DNA of 64,000 nt from Tetramitus jugosus. Taxonomy: Eukaryota > Heterolobosea > Eutetramitea > Acrasida > Vahlkampfiidae. The notes beneath the pieces are model-generated. The model saw only the letters and a program-made list of their open reading frames with translations, was not told where the DNA came from and did no database searches. Both the position numbers and the translations under genes were made by a program. The DNA lies in the NCBI GenBank assembly GCA_937625935.1, contig OW569369.1, forward strand, positions 186,001-250,000, in the 5' to 3' direction. This document shows positions 22,398 to 32,967 of this stretch, one piece after another. Each line of letters begins with the position of its first letter. The first letter of the stretch is position 1.

Positions 22398-22618
22398 GAG
22401 CAATCGAGAGTGTTAGGTATTGACATGTTGGATTGAAAGAATAATTAAGTGCATTTATTGTGTGGAGGAGTCGGATAACGAACTCCCGAATAGTGCCTGA
22501 TGCGTGAGTCCTATCTCGAGCATGCAGAAAAAGTTGAATAGGTTCAACCTTTTGTAACTTGGTGTGAATGTTACACACTTGGATTGAGTTCTCGTTTGTT
22601 GTTATTGTCTTGTGGATG

Positions 22619-24631
22619 TTATGGTGCAATGAATAAATTGTCCAAGTATTTTTCTCGTGCCCAATGCTCTGCCTTGCGCACAACATCAATCATTTCGTCT
22701 GCGAGTGTCTCTGGTTGATCCCATTGAATAAAACTTCGACTGTCCCAGAAAATCTTCCAATTGACATTTGATGAGAACTGAGCAATTCGTTGCTGTTCCT
22801 TTTGATAGATGGGACCCCAGATCTTGATTCGCTTATTGTATTCGTCACAATAATCATCATAATCATCAATAATGTCCATTTCCAATAAAATCTTGGCTCG
22901 TCCACCAAAATCACATGTTCCATTGATTGATGCACCTGCAGTGAACACACCAATCGGCATATCACCCAGATATTGAGTCATTTTCGAAGTTAATTCATGT
23001 ACTTTCTTCTCTGTTTGATGACGATTGAATTGTTCGCTCCACACACTCAATGACCATCGATTATTAAACATATCAGCTTCACCAGCACGCGATCTACACA
23101 TGAGCTTACACTTTCCATTGTTTTGTTCGTGCAGACTCGTGTAGAAACTGTCATACTTGCACTTGTCTTGGGTCAATCCAAATGGCTCAAATATGGCCAA
23201 TCGCTTATAAAATCTCGCTTGTCGTTTTTGTTTCTCAATAATTTTCTTCACTGGTGCGCGACTCACCTCAGAGTCAATATTCGTAGAGTTATCAGACGCA
23301 CCATCAATAAATATCATACCGGCTACGTGATCAGGATACATGGACTGATATGTTCGAATGAATTGTGCACCCCAACCATGTCCTGCCAATACAATTTGTC
23401 TCTTGTTGTCCAACTCTCCCGACTGTTTCAACAAATGGTTCAACTCGGAAGCAATTACGGATCCAGTGCGAGGAAATCGTCCTAACTGTGACCACCCATA
23501 ACCTGATCGATCATACATGCAAGTTCTCGTTCGGTTCGATAACATTGGAAACAATAGGAACCAATTCATGGATGAAACCTGACCGATATCAGTCTCCAAA
23601 ACTAGTGTCACATTGGACATGGTCGTGTCATTCATCAATGTTCCCCCTTGACACCACAGGTGCATTTTGGGCCCGCGATGCATCTTTATCAATTTTCCAC
23701 TTGGTAAATTGTGTCTGGACAGCAACAATCGATCAATTGCATTGTTCAACAGTGCCATCAAACCCAGTATGATTCCAAACCAGATAACAAACCGTATGAT
23801 CCATCTCAATCCATTGCGAAACAGGCAACAACAGATTGCCATATCACACATGCTTGTCCATGCTGTTTTCGAACCAGACGTTGGACCCGATGATCCAAAC
23901 TCATAATCATCTTCCAAATCCTCTGTATAGTACAGGTACTTGAAACGGGTCATGAACGCACGAGAATCTGACGATGATGACGATGCAGAAGAAGACCGAT
24001 GATAAAAGTTTGAGGCATTATGCTGTGCCAATGACAAGTGCTCATCGTCATCCAACCGATTCAAATTATCAACCACAGGTTGTCTAGTCCTCGTAGCTGT
24101 AATGAACAACCGTATGGACAACAACAGTAACCACACACCAGACAACACTGTACACGAAATCCACGTAAACACACTTGGCAACTCAAAATTACTACCATAA
24201 CCGTTCAATATCATGAAACAAACACTTAAACCCAAGCACAACAAAAAGATGGCCGTGAGAGAGATGACTCGCGTAATAGAACCAGTAATAGAACGCTCCA
24301 AACGCTTCAATCTCGTCGCATGACGAAACGAGTATTGAAACCAACCACCAAACACACACAATTCCATCAATGTTCCCCAACAGAGAATGACATTGATGGT
24401 GGCACATGGCCAAATAGCCATGAATGGATTGGATCGATAGTGGTAACCACTAGATCGATTGAAAACAAGGAGAGACATGATGGAGGCGTATAGGACGCTG
24501 GCAATAAGGGAAAGAGAGCTTATGGTCAGTGAGACACTTGTGATCACGCGACTCGCAGTGAGTTTGGTGAGAATCGGGTGGCCGTGCTTCATCTCACCAA
24601 AGTAGGCCATTGCCTTTGGTGTAATGTTCAT
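22619..24631 (-). CDS. Multi-pass membrane protein with catalytically altered alpha/beta-hydrolase domain
   Basis: Single exon, 670 aa. Four or five hydrophobic segments lie in the first 300 residues (about 30-57, 75-97, 112-142, 150-178 and 275-303). A lumenal or extracellular alpha/beta-hydrolase domain follows (about 320-660): YDRSGYGWSQLGRFPRTG, then LAGHGWGAQFIRTYQSMYPDHVAGMIFIDG, the usual strand-nucleophile elbow-helix arrangement. The nucleophile elbow normally reads G-x-S-x-G but here is GHGWG near residue 414 (codon GGT). Near the C-terminus the usual catalytic His before FIQxDQPE is Ser (DSRSFIQWDQPE). Both changes argue against hydrolase activity. Function unknown; a scaffolding, receptor or lipid-binding role is possible. 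Confidence 0.75.
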   Translation of the reverse strand: MNITPKAMAYFGEMKHGHPILTKLTASRVITSVSLTISSLSLIASVLYASIMSLLVFNRSSGYHYRSNPFMAIWPCATINVILCWGTLMELCVFGGWFQYSFRHATRLKRLERSITGSITRVISLTAIFLLCLGLSVCFMILNGYGSNFELPSVFTWISCTVLSGVWLLLLSIRLFITATRTRQPVVDNLNRLDDDEHLSLAQHNASNFYHRSSSASSSSSDSRAFMTRFKYLYYTEDLEDDYEFGSSGPTSGSKTAWTSMCDMAICCCLFRNGLRWIIRFVIWFGIILGLMALLNNAIDRLLLSRHNLPSGKLIKMHRGPKMHLWCQGGTLMNDTTMSNVTLVLETDIGQVSSMNWFLLFPMLSNRTRTCMYDRSGYGWSQLGRFPRTGSVIASELNHLLKQSGELDNKRQIVLAGHGWGAQFIRTYQSMYPDHVAGMIFIDGASDNSTNIDSEVSRAPVKKIIEKQKRQARFYKRLAIFEPFGLTQDKCKYDSFYTSLHEQNNGKCKLMCRSRAGEADMFNNRWSLSVWSEQFNRHQTEKKVHELTSKMTQYLGDMPIGVFTAGASINGTCDFGGRAKILLEMDIIDDYDDYCDEYNKRIKIWGPIYQKEQQRIAQFSSNVNWKIFWDSRSFIQWDQPETLADEMIDVVRKAEHWAREKYLDNLFIAP

Positions 24632-24754
24632 TGCGATTGCGGCGTTGTTGTTTTTTTCTGTTGTTGTTTGATGATCTCAAATGGAATGAACTTTTTTTTT
24701 ATATATCGCTTTGATGAAGATAGGACGGTGTTTTATTGGGAAGAACTACGATCG

Positions 24755-25105
24755 TTAGAGCACGTTCCACTTTCCTGTTCTACGATACGAGTTGAGAGCT
24801 TTTCTGACCTTTTTCTTGACCTTTTCGTCTTCGTCATTCCACAGCTTCTCCAGCGTTTCGACGACTTGGAGTTCCATGCTAGCAGGGCTTCCATCGCATA
24901 GTGAGTGAACTACTTGGTCTCTCACCATGGCATTCTCGTCTTGGTACATCTCAAGGATTCTGTTCCAGAGTTCAGGAATCTCTTTCTTGACATGGCACGG
25001 ACACATCTCTTTGAGAGCTGCTTTTCGGACACGCCAATCCGTGTCGTGTGTCGATGTGATGAACTCTTCGACGGTGTCATATTCTAATTGGAGCTTTTTC
25101 GTCAT
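24755..25105 (-). CDS. Small HEAT-repeat protein (116 aa)
   Basis: One exon. The product contains about two to three HEAT-like helical repeats: TDWRVRKAALKEMC, ENAMVRDQVVHSLCDGS and DEDEKVKKKVRKALNSYRR, each with the D/V/R pattern of HEAT and PBS-lyase repeats. It ends with a basic RRTGKWNVL tail. HEAT repeats mediate protein-protein contact; the partner is unknown. The start is the first ATG in frame and no upstream exon is evident. It lies 123 bp downstream of the start of the pseudo-hydrolase gene on the same strand and is transcribed toward it. Confidence 0.7.
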   Translation of the reverse strand: MTKKLQLEYDTVEEFITSTHDTDWRVRKAALKEMCPCHVKKEIPELWNRILEMYQDENAMVRDQVVHSLCDGSPASMELQVVETLEKLWNDEDEKVKKKVRKALNSYRRTGKWNVL

Positions 25106-25601
25106 TTCAGGTATTGGAGCTGGTTGGTAAGGATATAGTACAGGAGTTCGTTTGTGTGGTTGAGTTGTTCTTTCCTAGAGAAGCAGTCATTTGGTCTTTA
25201 AAAGATTACGACTGGCGGTCAATGTCATATTTGCACTCTTGACTCGAGCCTGACCATCTGGTGCCAATCCCAGAATTGCAGATGGAGCGGAATTCGTTAG
25301 GAAATTTTGTTGTATTAGTCGGACAAAGTTGAACTTAGAATGCAGAACTCACGCGTATATATAAAACTCATTATTGACTGATTGGTCCCATTTTATGACT
25401 GTTTCTTGATAATTGGGGGCAATTTCTTACATTTGCCTGATAAATTTGGGATTACAGGGCCAGTAGCGATTAGAGGTATCATGGTAGTTGTGAGTTGATT
25501 TAATGATCAGAGATTTGGCCTCTTTTAGAGTCGCACGAATTACCAACCAACTCGAATTTTCTCCGGCAGTATTTTGATGGGTTTATTGGACTTGAGTAAA
25601 A
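25106..25601. other. Intergenic gap
   Basis: About 500 bp with no gene that I can support on either strand. It should contain the promoter of the HEAT-repeat gene and the 3' end of the SDR gene. Confidence 0.5.
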
Positions 25602-26633
25602 CTAACGCATCCATTTAGGTCTCAACTCAATATTCTTACAGATATCGTCAAGTGAGCTCTCCAAATTAGGATACTTGAATTCAAAACCAGCCTTCAATGC
25701 TTTCTCTGGAGTGACTTTTTGACCGTGGTTAAGAACCAGTGCTCTATCCTTTCCAAGAGCAACATCCAACAAAACACCTGGCATTGGAAAGAGAGGAAGG
25801 AAAGATCTGCTCAAATGTCTCGACAACGACTCAGAGAACTGTTTGGACGTGATCAAATCAGGTGCTACTCCATTGACTGCTCCATGCATACTTGTGCTGC
25901 CCTCCAAGCCCTTCTCCATGGCAAATATGTACAAGTTGGCTAAATCCTGTACGTGAATGAATGGAAACGGCTGTTTTCCCCCATTTGGATAAAAGGTGAA
26001 ACCGAGGTAGAAGGGAAGAGCCATTTGTACTAGCGCACCACCATCTGGGCCCAGAACGGCTCCTGGTCTCATCACTGACCAATGGATTGCGTTTCCATTC
26101 TTTTCACTCTCTTCACTGATGCTATTCTCGATGGCTTGGCAAAGCTCACCTGATCCATTCTTTGCAACAGAGAGCGGTGTAGATTCGGCATAGATCTGAT
26201 TAGGCTCATCCACAGGATAGATACCCACCGCACTCGTTCCCACAAACACTGGCTTCCTATCATTGGACAACTGAGTCTCCTGCCTTGACAAAAATTGAAT
26301 CAATTGACGCGTGGGACCAATTCTGGAATCATAGAGCGTCTTGCGGTACGACTCTGTCCATCTCCCGTCGAAAATGCTCTTGCCAGTAAGGTTAATTCCT
26401 GCTGCGATAGGTTTTTGGAAAGTTTTTAGTTCAGTCCATGTGGTAAACTCTAATTGTTTACTCCTTACAACTTGTTGTAAAGAAGGTTCGGAGAAATGGG
26501 TCTTGGCTTCCGAGGTAGATCGAGTGAGTACTGTAACGTTGTACCCCTTGTTCAATAGAGATTGGACAACATGTTTTCCTACGAAACCACTTCCACCACC
26601 TACCAACACATTCTTTGCTTGTCCAAGTGTCAT
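25602..26633 (-). CDS. SDR39U1: SDR39U1-type NAD(P)-dependent epimerase/dehydratase family protein
   Basis: 343 aa from the ATG at 26633; a longer frame upstream to 26678 starts with TTG and was rejected. The Rossmann start is GGGSGFVG (12-19), an NAD(P)-binding glycine motif. The signatures of the YfcH/SDR39U1 group (TIGR01777) follow: an INLTGKSI-type loop after strand 4, RWTESYRKTLYDSRIGPTR, a modified active-site region GTSAVGIYP, RPGAVLGPDGGAL and PFPFIHVQDLANLY. The C-terminal third includes the family's DUF1731-like part (FPMPGVLLDVALGKDRALVL, KVTPEKALKAGFEFKYP). Substrate unknown; bacterial members are also uncharacterised. No obvious targeting peptide. It starts only 77 bp below the stop of the ARMC2-like gene on the same strand. 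Confidence 0.88.
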   Translation of the reverse strand: MTLGQAKNVLVGGGSGFVGKHVVQSLLNKGYNVTVLTRSTSEAKTHFSEPSLQQVVRSKQLEFTTWTELKTFQKPIAAGINLTGKSIFDGRWTESYRKTLYDSRIGPTRQLIQFLSRQETQLSNDRKPVFVGTSAVGIYPVDEPNQIYAESTPLSVAKNGSGELCQAIENSISEESEKNGNAIHWSVMRPGAVLGPDGGALVQMALPFYLGFTFYPNGGKQPFPFIHVQDLANLYIFAMEKGLEGSTSMHGAVNGVAPDLITSKQFSESLSRHLSRSFLPLFPMPGVLLDVALGKDRALVLNHGQKVTPEKALKAGFEFKYPNLESSLDDICKNIELRPKWMR

Positions 26634-26710
26634 ATCTGTGTTTACTTCTTTTTTGAGATCTTGATCCGGGAAAAACAATCAAAATTTACTTGTTGTTCCG
26701 AACAGGGACA

Positions 26711-29254
26711 TCAACTTGCGAACTCTTTGCCTGCCACAGACTGGATATTTTTCAGTGCAAGAGTAGAGTACTTTCGGATCTTGTCTGTCACAGAAGCTTC
26801 CTTCAATTGACACAATCTCTGAAGTGCACCAGCTTCGAGCAACGCATGACACATGGGTCTACTGAGCTGGGATATCTGGTAAATAAGGCGACAAACATCC
26901 CCAACAAGAGCACTATCCGAATTGTACGTCAGTTGTATCGCTATTTCTACCAGGTTAGAATCCAATAGCTTCTTTTCCTCTGTTTGAGGAAAATGAGTGA
27001 GACAATTGGTTAGTATCCTCACTCCTTCATTTTTCACGTCAGTTAAATGGTTCTCATCAATGAATTGAACCACTTTCTCGAAACTAAACACGGTGAGAAT
27101 AGATGCGAGAGTCTTCTGCGACCTTGAGAGTTTGCCCAATATTCTCATGACTCTTGATTGCAACTTAGCATCTTCCTTTTGAAGAATGAAACTCATGAGA
27201 CATTCACGGAGATGTGGTTTCATTACATATAGTTCATGAACAGAATTCGAGCACTCTTGGTTAGTATCACACAAGTTGCTAATGGTACACAAACAGTTCC
27301 ATATCACAGTTCTCTCATTTATGGATTGGATTGAGCCTACCAACATATCAATCACTCCTGATCTCAGCATGAAAGAGTGACACTCTTCATAGGCGCTCAT
27401 ATTAGCGATCGTTCTTGAGACCACTTTTGGTAAGAGGAGGTACTCTTCTTTGGATATGATCAGATTTGATATTGTGGGAATTTCGATAGTGGGAATCTGT
27501 CGATGTAGTTCAAGGGTTATCTCGAGGACTCGTAATGTTTGTGCCAGCACACATTGTGGTTCTCCTCGAACATATAAGAGTTGCTGACCTGCTTTAAACT
27601 TACTTAAATTGCTAAACATTAGGCATGATAGGAATGTTCGCTCTGATAGCTCACTCCTTAAAATAAGGAAGTTCGTACTTGGCGAATCGGAGTCGGGTTC
27701 TTGGATTCGTTTGTTCGTATCAATAAGGTATGAAGTTACTTGATTCAACACATGTTGTTGTAAGAGCCCTGCGTGAATTCGATTGTAATCAGATAAATAG
27801 GCCAGAATGTGTAAACTGTAGAATTGAATTCCCTTCCAAATGTGTCGCTGTGTCTCTGCGTCGAGGTCTGTAGATACATCCGAGAACTTGAGCACTATAA
27901 ATTGCGTCAAAATATCGAAGCCATACTTCAGAACAAGGGCATCAATTGCTGTATCCTTACTAGGGATAAATTTTGATATGATCTCCAAAGCCAGATACTT
28001 AAATTCATAATTGAAGTGACTGAGAATCAGAACAATATTGTGAAACATTCCACAAGAGAACATAGAGGATTGACAGTTGGTATCTGATGCAAGTAAATTA
28101 AGCAGATTGAGAGACTCTTTCTGAATCACTACATTTTTAGCATTTGTGTGATACTGCAAACCATGTAGAAACTCTTCTTGGGCTAGTTTACTAAACACTC
28201 TGTCCACACCTGATTTACACATTGATTGCAAAACCAGCAATACATACTTCAACACCTTGAAATTTCGCAAATTTAGTAGTTTTGTTACATCAGCTAAGAA
28301 ATAGATATGAAGTACAAGTTTCTCAGCTATTACTCTCGAATTCTTTACAGTTGCCAGTATCGATTTCAAGATAAGAATAGATTCCTCGAGATACGATAGA
28401 ACGGAGGATGAAACTAAATCATGTAATTTCTCTAGAAGTTGATCCACCACTCCATTTTGAATCAGGATTCCCCTAGCCCCTTTACCCAACAATAGTTTAC
28501 ACAAAATATGAAGAGAAGTTATCTTACCGTTTGGACGGTTGTTGGATCTGCGCCCCAGAACATCTTTTTGTAACATCTGATCGACTAACATATCCATTAC
28601 AACATGGTTGTTGGCAATATGCGGATGAAAAGTTTCTAACAATATTTCTTTTGGTCAGTGTTGAAGCTTGACAACTCTGTTAAGAAGTAGGAACTTACTG
28701 TTCTTTAGAAAATCATTAATCCGATTCGTATTCAACTCTCCTGAGATCTGTGCTTCTTGTATACACTTGGCCAAGTATTCTTGAAAATCTCTGAGGGGAA
28801 TCACTGAAAAGTCGTCTCTCTGCTCAGTTCTTCCAAGCTCAAGTTTTGCTTTGATATTTCGTTGTGGAGCTTTTGACTTTGATCTGATGTCCTCATCGTT
28901 AGATGAAGGTTTAATAGGCTCTTGTATTCCAGATATACGAACTTCCTTCATTCTACTGTCAGAGTTGTCTGTATCCAAGTTCTCATCGTTCTCTAGGAAC
29001 GAACTGTTTTCGGTTTCTCCAACTTCTCCTGTTCTTTCATATTTTATGATCAATGGATGTATTGTAGAGGATAAATTCCAGTCATTCTTCAGCTCTAACC
29101 TCAATTGGCATCGAACTTTCAACAGCTTAATGTGTGGTTCTTCCTCAATCATCTTTTCTAGCTCCCACCGAGGAAGAGGAAAATGAGTAAATGGTTGACA
29201 TCGAGAAATTATTGACTCGTCACATGACCGTCTCAATGATTCATAGTGCTGCAT
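26711..29254 (-). CDS. Armadillo-repeat protein, ARMC2-like (2 exons, 826 aa)
   Basis: Exon 1 is 29254-28699, the intron is 28698-28636 (63 nt, GTAAGT to TTGTTAG, phase 1), and exon 2 is 28635-26711. The joint reads NDFLKN-K-TFHPHIAN. Residues 1-185 are partly disordered and charged. From about residue 190 to the end the protein is an all-helical ARM-repeat array (ENHLTDVKNEGVRILTNCL, MCHALLEAGALQRLCQL and similar units of about 42 residues). Total length and the design of a disordered N-terminus with a long ARM C-terminus match ARMC2 (867 aa in humans), which is needed for axonemal radial-spoke and central-pair assembly. The orthology is plausible given other flagellar genes nearby but is not proven by any unique motif that I can name. 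Confidence 0.7.
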
Positions 29255-29356
29255 CCGTGTGTGTAAAGTGTTTGTTTTTGATTCTTTCGTATGTTTGACT
29301 GACTGTCGAGACGAGAGGAAAAAACATGTTGAGCCCTTAACGATCAAGAAAAAGTT

Positions 29357-32107
29357 TTATTCGAGCTTGTACCTCAACATTAATTGCTCCAATTTGGTAG
29401 ACGCATACTGTTGTTTCCACCTGATAGCTTCTTCATTGTACTTTGCCTTATCGTCTTTGTACAGAGCACCTTTGACCGAATCTAAAGCATCATCGAAGTT
29501 TGGCTCTTTCAACATATCAGATATATTCTGCAAAATATCAACCATAGAGATCAATGGTGACCAGCTAGTTGATAAGATTTCATGACAAATCTTACCATCA
29601 TTATTGACATTGCAATGGTAGATCTTGGTTTCAAATCTGATTGTAGGAGCACTCATTGGATAATCTTCTGGGAATTGAATATACATTAGCCAATGACCAC
29701 CGGAATAAGGTGTCCCTGTTTCTCCAGTGTAAATAATCTTCCAGAATGAGAAGTCTACTTCATCCATGAATGCTGTAAATTGCTTAAATTTGTGCTTATG
29801 ACATTTGGAGAACTCCAACAAGATTCGTTTGGGTCTCCCGGATGTCGAGAAACTCTTTTTCTGTGCTGGGTTTCCCAATTCTTCCTCCTTGGTCCCTAAA
29901 ACTCCTTTATCATGGCCAACAGCTTTTCGAGTGAGATCAGGAATCTTTCTTTCTGGTTTAGAAATGTGTGGATACTTGGATTCATCCTTGTGTTCCAACA
30001 AGGACTTCTCATCCTTGACTGCAACAGGGTCGTGATCGAGAGGCTTTCGTTCTCTAGTAGACAAAACAGGTTCTGATTCAAACAAAGCAAGACCCGACTG
30101 TACGGAATCAACTTTGAAGCACCAACCGCCAGAAGCGCTACTTATACATTTCAATACACTACCCTTTGGGCCAATTGTAACACAATCGAGCATCACATTA
30201 TGAAGTTGCAGGTATTGAGCGATCTTATGAGGCTTGTTATTGGAATTATCCTCTCCATCTGTCAAGCAAAATATCCTCTTTTTGTAGTTCTTGTGTAACC
30301 AGTTCTTGTTCTTATTTTCAAACTCAACAATCCTTTCAACAACTCTTTCGATGGCATAATAGAGCTCAGTAGCTCCTTCATCGGCTGCTATAGATCCCAA
30401 ATTGGTCGACAGCCGTTCAAAGTCGGTCGAAATTGGAGAAGTTTCTCTCAAATTTTCTCCAAAACATAATAGACCAACCGCATGAGCTAGATCTAAGCCA
30501 ATAAGTTTATCTACCAGAGCACCGAAATAAACCTTGGCTGCTTCAATACTCGTTGTTCCATCCTTGTAAGAAATAGCATTCATAGAAGCACTGACATCTA
30601 ACATAATCATATCAATCTGGTCAATCATTCTGTTACGTCTATCTGAACTGGACTTTGGCTTTTTCAGCACATCAAAGTCATTGCCACTCTTAAGTTCAGC
30701 TAGTTGAATGGTCTGCGTCCTAAGAGAAGGGGCAAATACATTGTATCCTTCACTGCCTTTCATCTTTCCTGTTAAGTAAACAGTAGTACCTGTTGCTTCT
30801 ACGGCCATGATATGATCTTCTGTTTGGTCTCCTGGAGCGAAGCATAGGCCTTTAAATATATCCTTCTTTGTTAAGATTTTCCAATATTCTTCATAGTCTT
30901 TAGAAGACCATCTCGCTATGTTTTCTTTCTTCGACAAATCTGTGCTTGAATCCCAGCACACATACTCTGACAAGTGATTTTGATTCGTACTTATCAATAC
31001 TTGTATGAGACACTTGATGTCAGGAACAGGCTCGATCTCCCCAGTGCTTTGCACTTTGATCAAAGTTGTTTTGTCCTCTAACTTCAGTCTGTCGGTACCT
31101 GGGATATAGACAGGCTCTTTCAACAACTCTCCATCCCAACCAACTATATTAAGAGTCGAATAGAAATCTGGTTCACAAGTTGTTACATCTGTGGTTGAAA
31201 ACAGTTGTGCCCAAACTATTGGAGCTTCGTGCAAGATGTTCTTATCTGAAACAGACAGAGGCAATACTTGTCTGAAATAATACATTAAAGCCTCAGTGAT
31301 GAGAGACTTCTCAAAGTTCATACCAGTGCCGAAAATGATATGATAGAATGCAAGTACTGCCGGAGGAAAATCTAACACTCTTCTCAAAGTCTGGAAGAAG
31401 TGAGCATGACTGAAAATTGTCATATCAATCAGAATGTGTCTCAGAGAGTGTAGTGTACAAATAAAGGTGGATATGGCTTGCTCAGAGGGATCCTCAATAC
31501 CATCGATTTGAACCTTCCAATAATCTGAGAACTGATAGAAAAGCTGAACCTCTGAATTCATAGTGTACATATTGGGCACTAACTCTTGCTTGATGAAAAA
31601 TGCATAAACAGTCTGGTCATTCCTGAGTCCAATCTGAGTTAAATTGAGATCCTTTGTCTGCCCATTGTAGAAAATTGGCATTCTATCTGTGAACAATTGG
31701 CAAAAGAGCCCCTTGTTCTCCAGTCCTTCAATCTTAATAATCTGGTGTGCCAATTGTGCAATAGTTGAGTTCGGATCAACCTCCACAGTTTTGTAGCTCC
31801 TTCCCAAGCTCTTGATCGTCACCCTTATTTTGGGTTGGTTGGATGTTGTTGATTCGTCTCTGCTAGTGCTTGTTGAGGAAGATTCCTCTCCAGAGTGATC
31901 AACTAAAATATCCTTATCCTTGATGTCTAGGTCATCCAAAGTGTCCTCATCACCTAGTTCACATCCATCAAAATAGAGACTGAAAGAACTAGGTGTCACT
32001 GGTACTTTTGCTCGTTGGATGACTGCCTCCTTCACCGAAATGATAGTAGAAGAACCTTTGAAGGGCAAGGCGTATGCCTTCCCTTGAAATTGGACCTTGA
32101 GAGGCAT
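29357..32107 (-). CDS. Ubiquitin-like / ubiquitin-like / vWA / UBC (E2) fusion protein
   Basis: Single exon, 916 aa, with no frame break. Residues 1-70 and about 92-170 are two ubiquitin-like beta-grasp domains (LYFDGCELGDEDTLDDLDI; DPNSTIAQLAHQI...LFYNGQ-type). Residues about 185-480 are an unassigned, partly hydrophobic region. Residues about 497-680 are a von Willebrand A domain with MIDAS motif DVSAS (504-508), threonine-containing loops and LTDGED (D617). Residues about 756-905 are a ubiquitin-conjugating fold with WLMYIQFPEDYPMSAPTIRF, HCN (831-833) replacing the usual HPN, and catalytic Cys841 in GKICHEIL, then SWSP. The E2 core looks active: Cys, HxN Asn and the WxP motif are all present. 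It may combine target binding (vWA) with ubiquitin transfer. Specificity and location are unknown. Confidence 0.88.
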   Translation of the reverse strand: MPLKVQFQGKAYALPFKGSSTIISVKEAVIQRAKVPVTPSSFSLYFDGCELGDEDTLDDLDIKDKDILVDHSGEESSSTSTSRDESTTSNQPKIRVTIKSLGRSYKTVEVDPNSTIAQLAHQIIKIEGLENKGLFCQLFTDRMPIFYNGQTKDLNLTQIGLRNDQTVYAFFIKQELVPNMYTMNSEVQLFYQFSDYWKVQIDGIEDPSEQAISTFICTLHSLRHILIDMTIFSHAHFFQTLRRVLDFPPAVLAFYHIIFGTGMNFEKSLITEALMYYFRQVLPLSVSDKNILHEAPIVWAQLFSTTDVTTCEPDFYSTLNIVGWDGELLKEPVYIPGTDRLKLEDKTTLIKVQSTGEIEPVPDIKCLIQVLISTNQNHLSEYVCWDSSTDLSKKENIARWSSKDYEEYWKILTKKDIFKGLCFAPGDQTEDHIMAVEATGTTVYLTGKMKGSEGYNVFAPSLRTQTIQLAELKSGNDFDVLKKPKSSSDRRNRMIDQIDMIMLDVSASMNAISYKDGTTSIEAAKVYFGALVDKLIGLDLAHAVGLLCFGENLRETSPISTDFERLSTNLGSIAADEGATELYYAIERVVERIVEFENKNKNWLHKNYKKRIFCLTDGEDNSNNKPHKIAQYLQLHNVMLDCVTIGPKGSVLKCISSASGGWCFKVDSVQSGLALFESEPVLSTRERKPLDHDPVAVKDEKSLLEHKDESKYPHISKPERKIPDLTRKAVGHDKGVLGTKEEELGNPAQKKSFSTSGRPKRILLEFSKCHKHKFKQFTAFMDEVDFSFWKIIYTGETGTPYSGGHWLMYIQFPEDYPMSAPTIRFETKIYHCNVNNDGKICHEILSTSWSPLISMVDILQNISDMLKEPNFDDALDSVKGALYKDDKAKYNEEAIRWKQQYASTKLEQLMLRYKLE

Positions 32108-32575
32108 GACTAATGTAGAGGAGTGCTTGTTGTGTTTTTTCCAGGTTCAGACCAACACGACACATCAAGTTTTCCCTTACAATATCAACTTCTGCAGGAG
32201 AATCTATATTTCACAGTTTCTCCGAGCACCTGACGGGGTAGCTACAATTTTTCGAGCCAAATTTCTTCCTTCATAGAATCCGTATGAGAACAAGTTAATT
32301 TCTGCAATCATGTCGCTATCAGGAATCATCATAGCAACACATCTTGCCTGGAATTCATTGTGATGAAGATTTCACAGGAGGATCAATATCAATCTCTAGC
32401 CTTGTTTAGCAGCAACAGCAATTGAACCACAGAGAGAACCTTAATAAATTCGTCAAAACAGGATCATGCTCCACTACTTGCCAGTATCGGAACTATGGAA
32501 TAATAAAAAAAATTTGCTTTCGCCGAATCATTTTTCCATCAAAACCGGGAAATAGGTCAATTTTCTGTATGGAGT
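32108..32575. other. Upstream region between UBC-fusion gene and 5S rRNA
   Basis: About 470 bp with no supportable coding sequence. It should contain the promoter of the minus-strand UBC-fusion gene. An A-run (about 32504-32512) precedes the 5S gene. Confidence 0.45.
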
Positions 32576-32695
32576 GTCTACGTTCATACAATGGTGGAAC
32601 CACCTCTTCCCATTTCGAATAGAGAAGTTAAGCGCCATCTGGCTGAGTTAGTATTGAGATAGGAGACTACTCGAGAACCCTCAGTAATGTAGGCT
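32576..32695 (+). rRNA. 5S ribosomal RNA
   Basis: The 120-nt segment begins GTCTACGTTCATACA and ends with GTAGGCTTT, the usual 5' and 3' termini that pair to form helix I. Internal features fit the eukaryotic consensus: AGTTAAGCGCC is the box A region, and GAGATAGGAGAC matches the box C (GATGGGAGAC) TFIIIA site. A TTTT run (32695-32698) is a Pol III terminator. It is a single copy in this window, not a tandem array. A 48-nt perfect copy of its 3' part (32651-32698) recurs reversed at 53052-53099. Confidence 0.92.
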
Positions 32696-32733
32696 TTTGC
32701 TTCAGAGTGGATCCTAGTTCGTTTATCACATAT

Positions 32734-32967
32734 TTACAGATGAAAAATTTCAATGAGAAGCAGTTCTCTTCTCCATCGTATTCTTAGAGCAGATTCTTCC
32801 CTTCTTCTTGCTAAGCACCAGAGAGTGCAGCTCTTGACAATGTCAAGTGTTTCATTGTAGTTAATATTTCTTGTTCCCTTTGCAATAATGTTCTTTGGCG
32901 AGAGGTTGCTTGGTTCCTTGAGTGCGCACTTCTTGATCATGGCTCTTCGTGTGTTTGAGTTGGACAT
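32734..32967 (-). CDS. Hypothetical small basic protein (77 aa)
   Basis: An ATG in a good context (CACACAATGTCC) opens 77 codons, MSNSNTRRAMIKKCALKEPS onward. The protein is basic, with a helical-looking second half (LDIVKSCTLWCLARRREESAL, then IRWRRELLLIEIF). There is no recognised domain. Its 3' end is 38 bp from the 5S rRNA gene, and it is transcribed toward it. Codon use looks ordinary for the window. It may be a real small gene or a chance frame; no splice sites are needed. Confidence 0.4.
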   Translation of the reverse strand: MSNSNTRRAMIKKCALKEPSNLSPKNIIAKGTRNINYNETLDIVKSCTLWCLARRREESALRIRWRRELLLIEIFHL

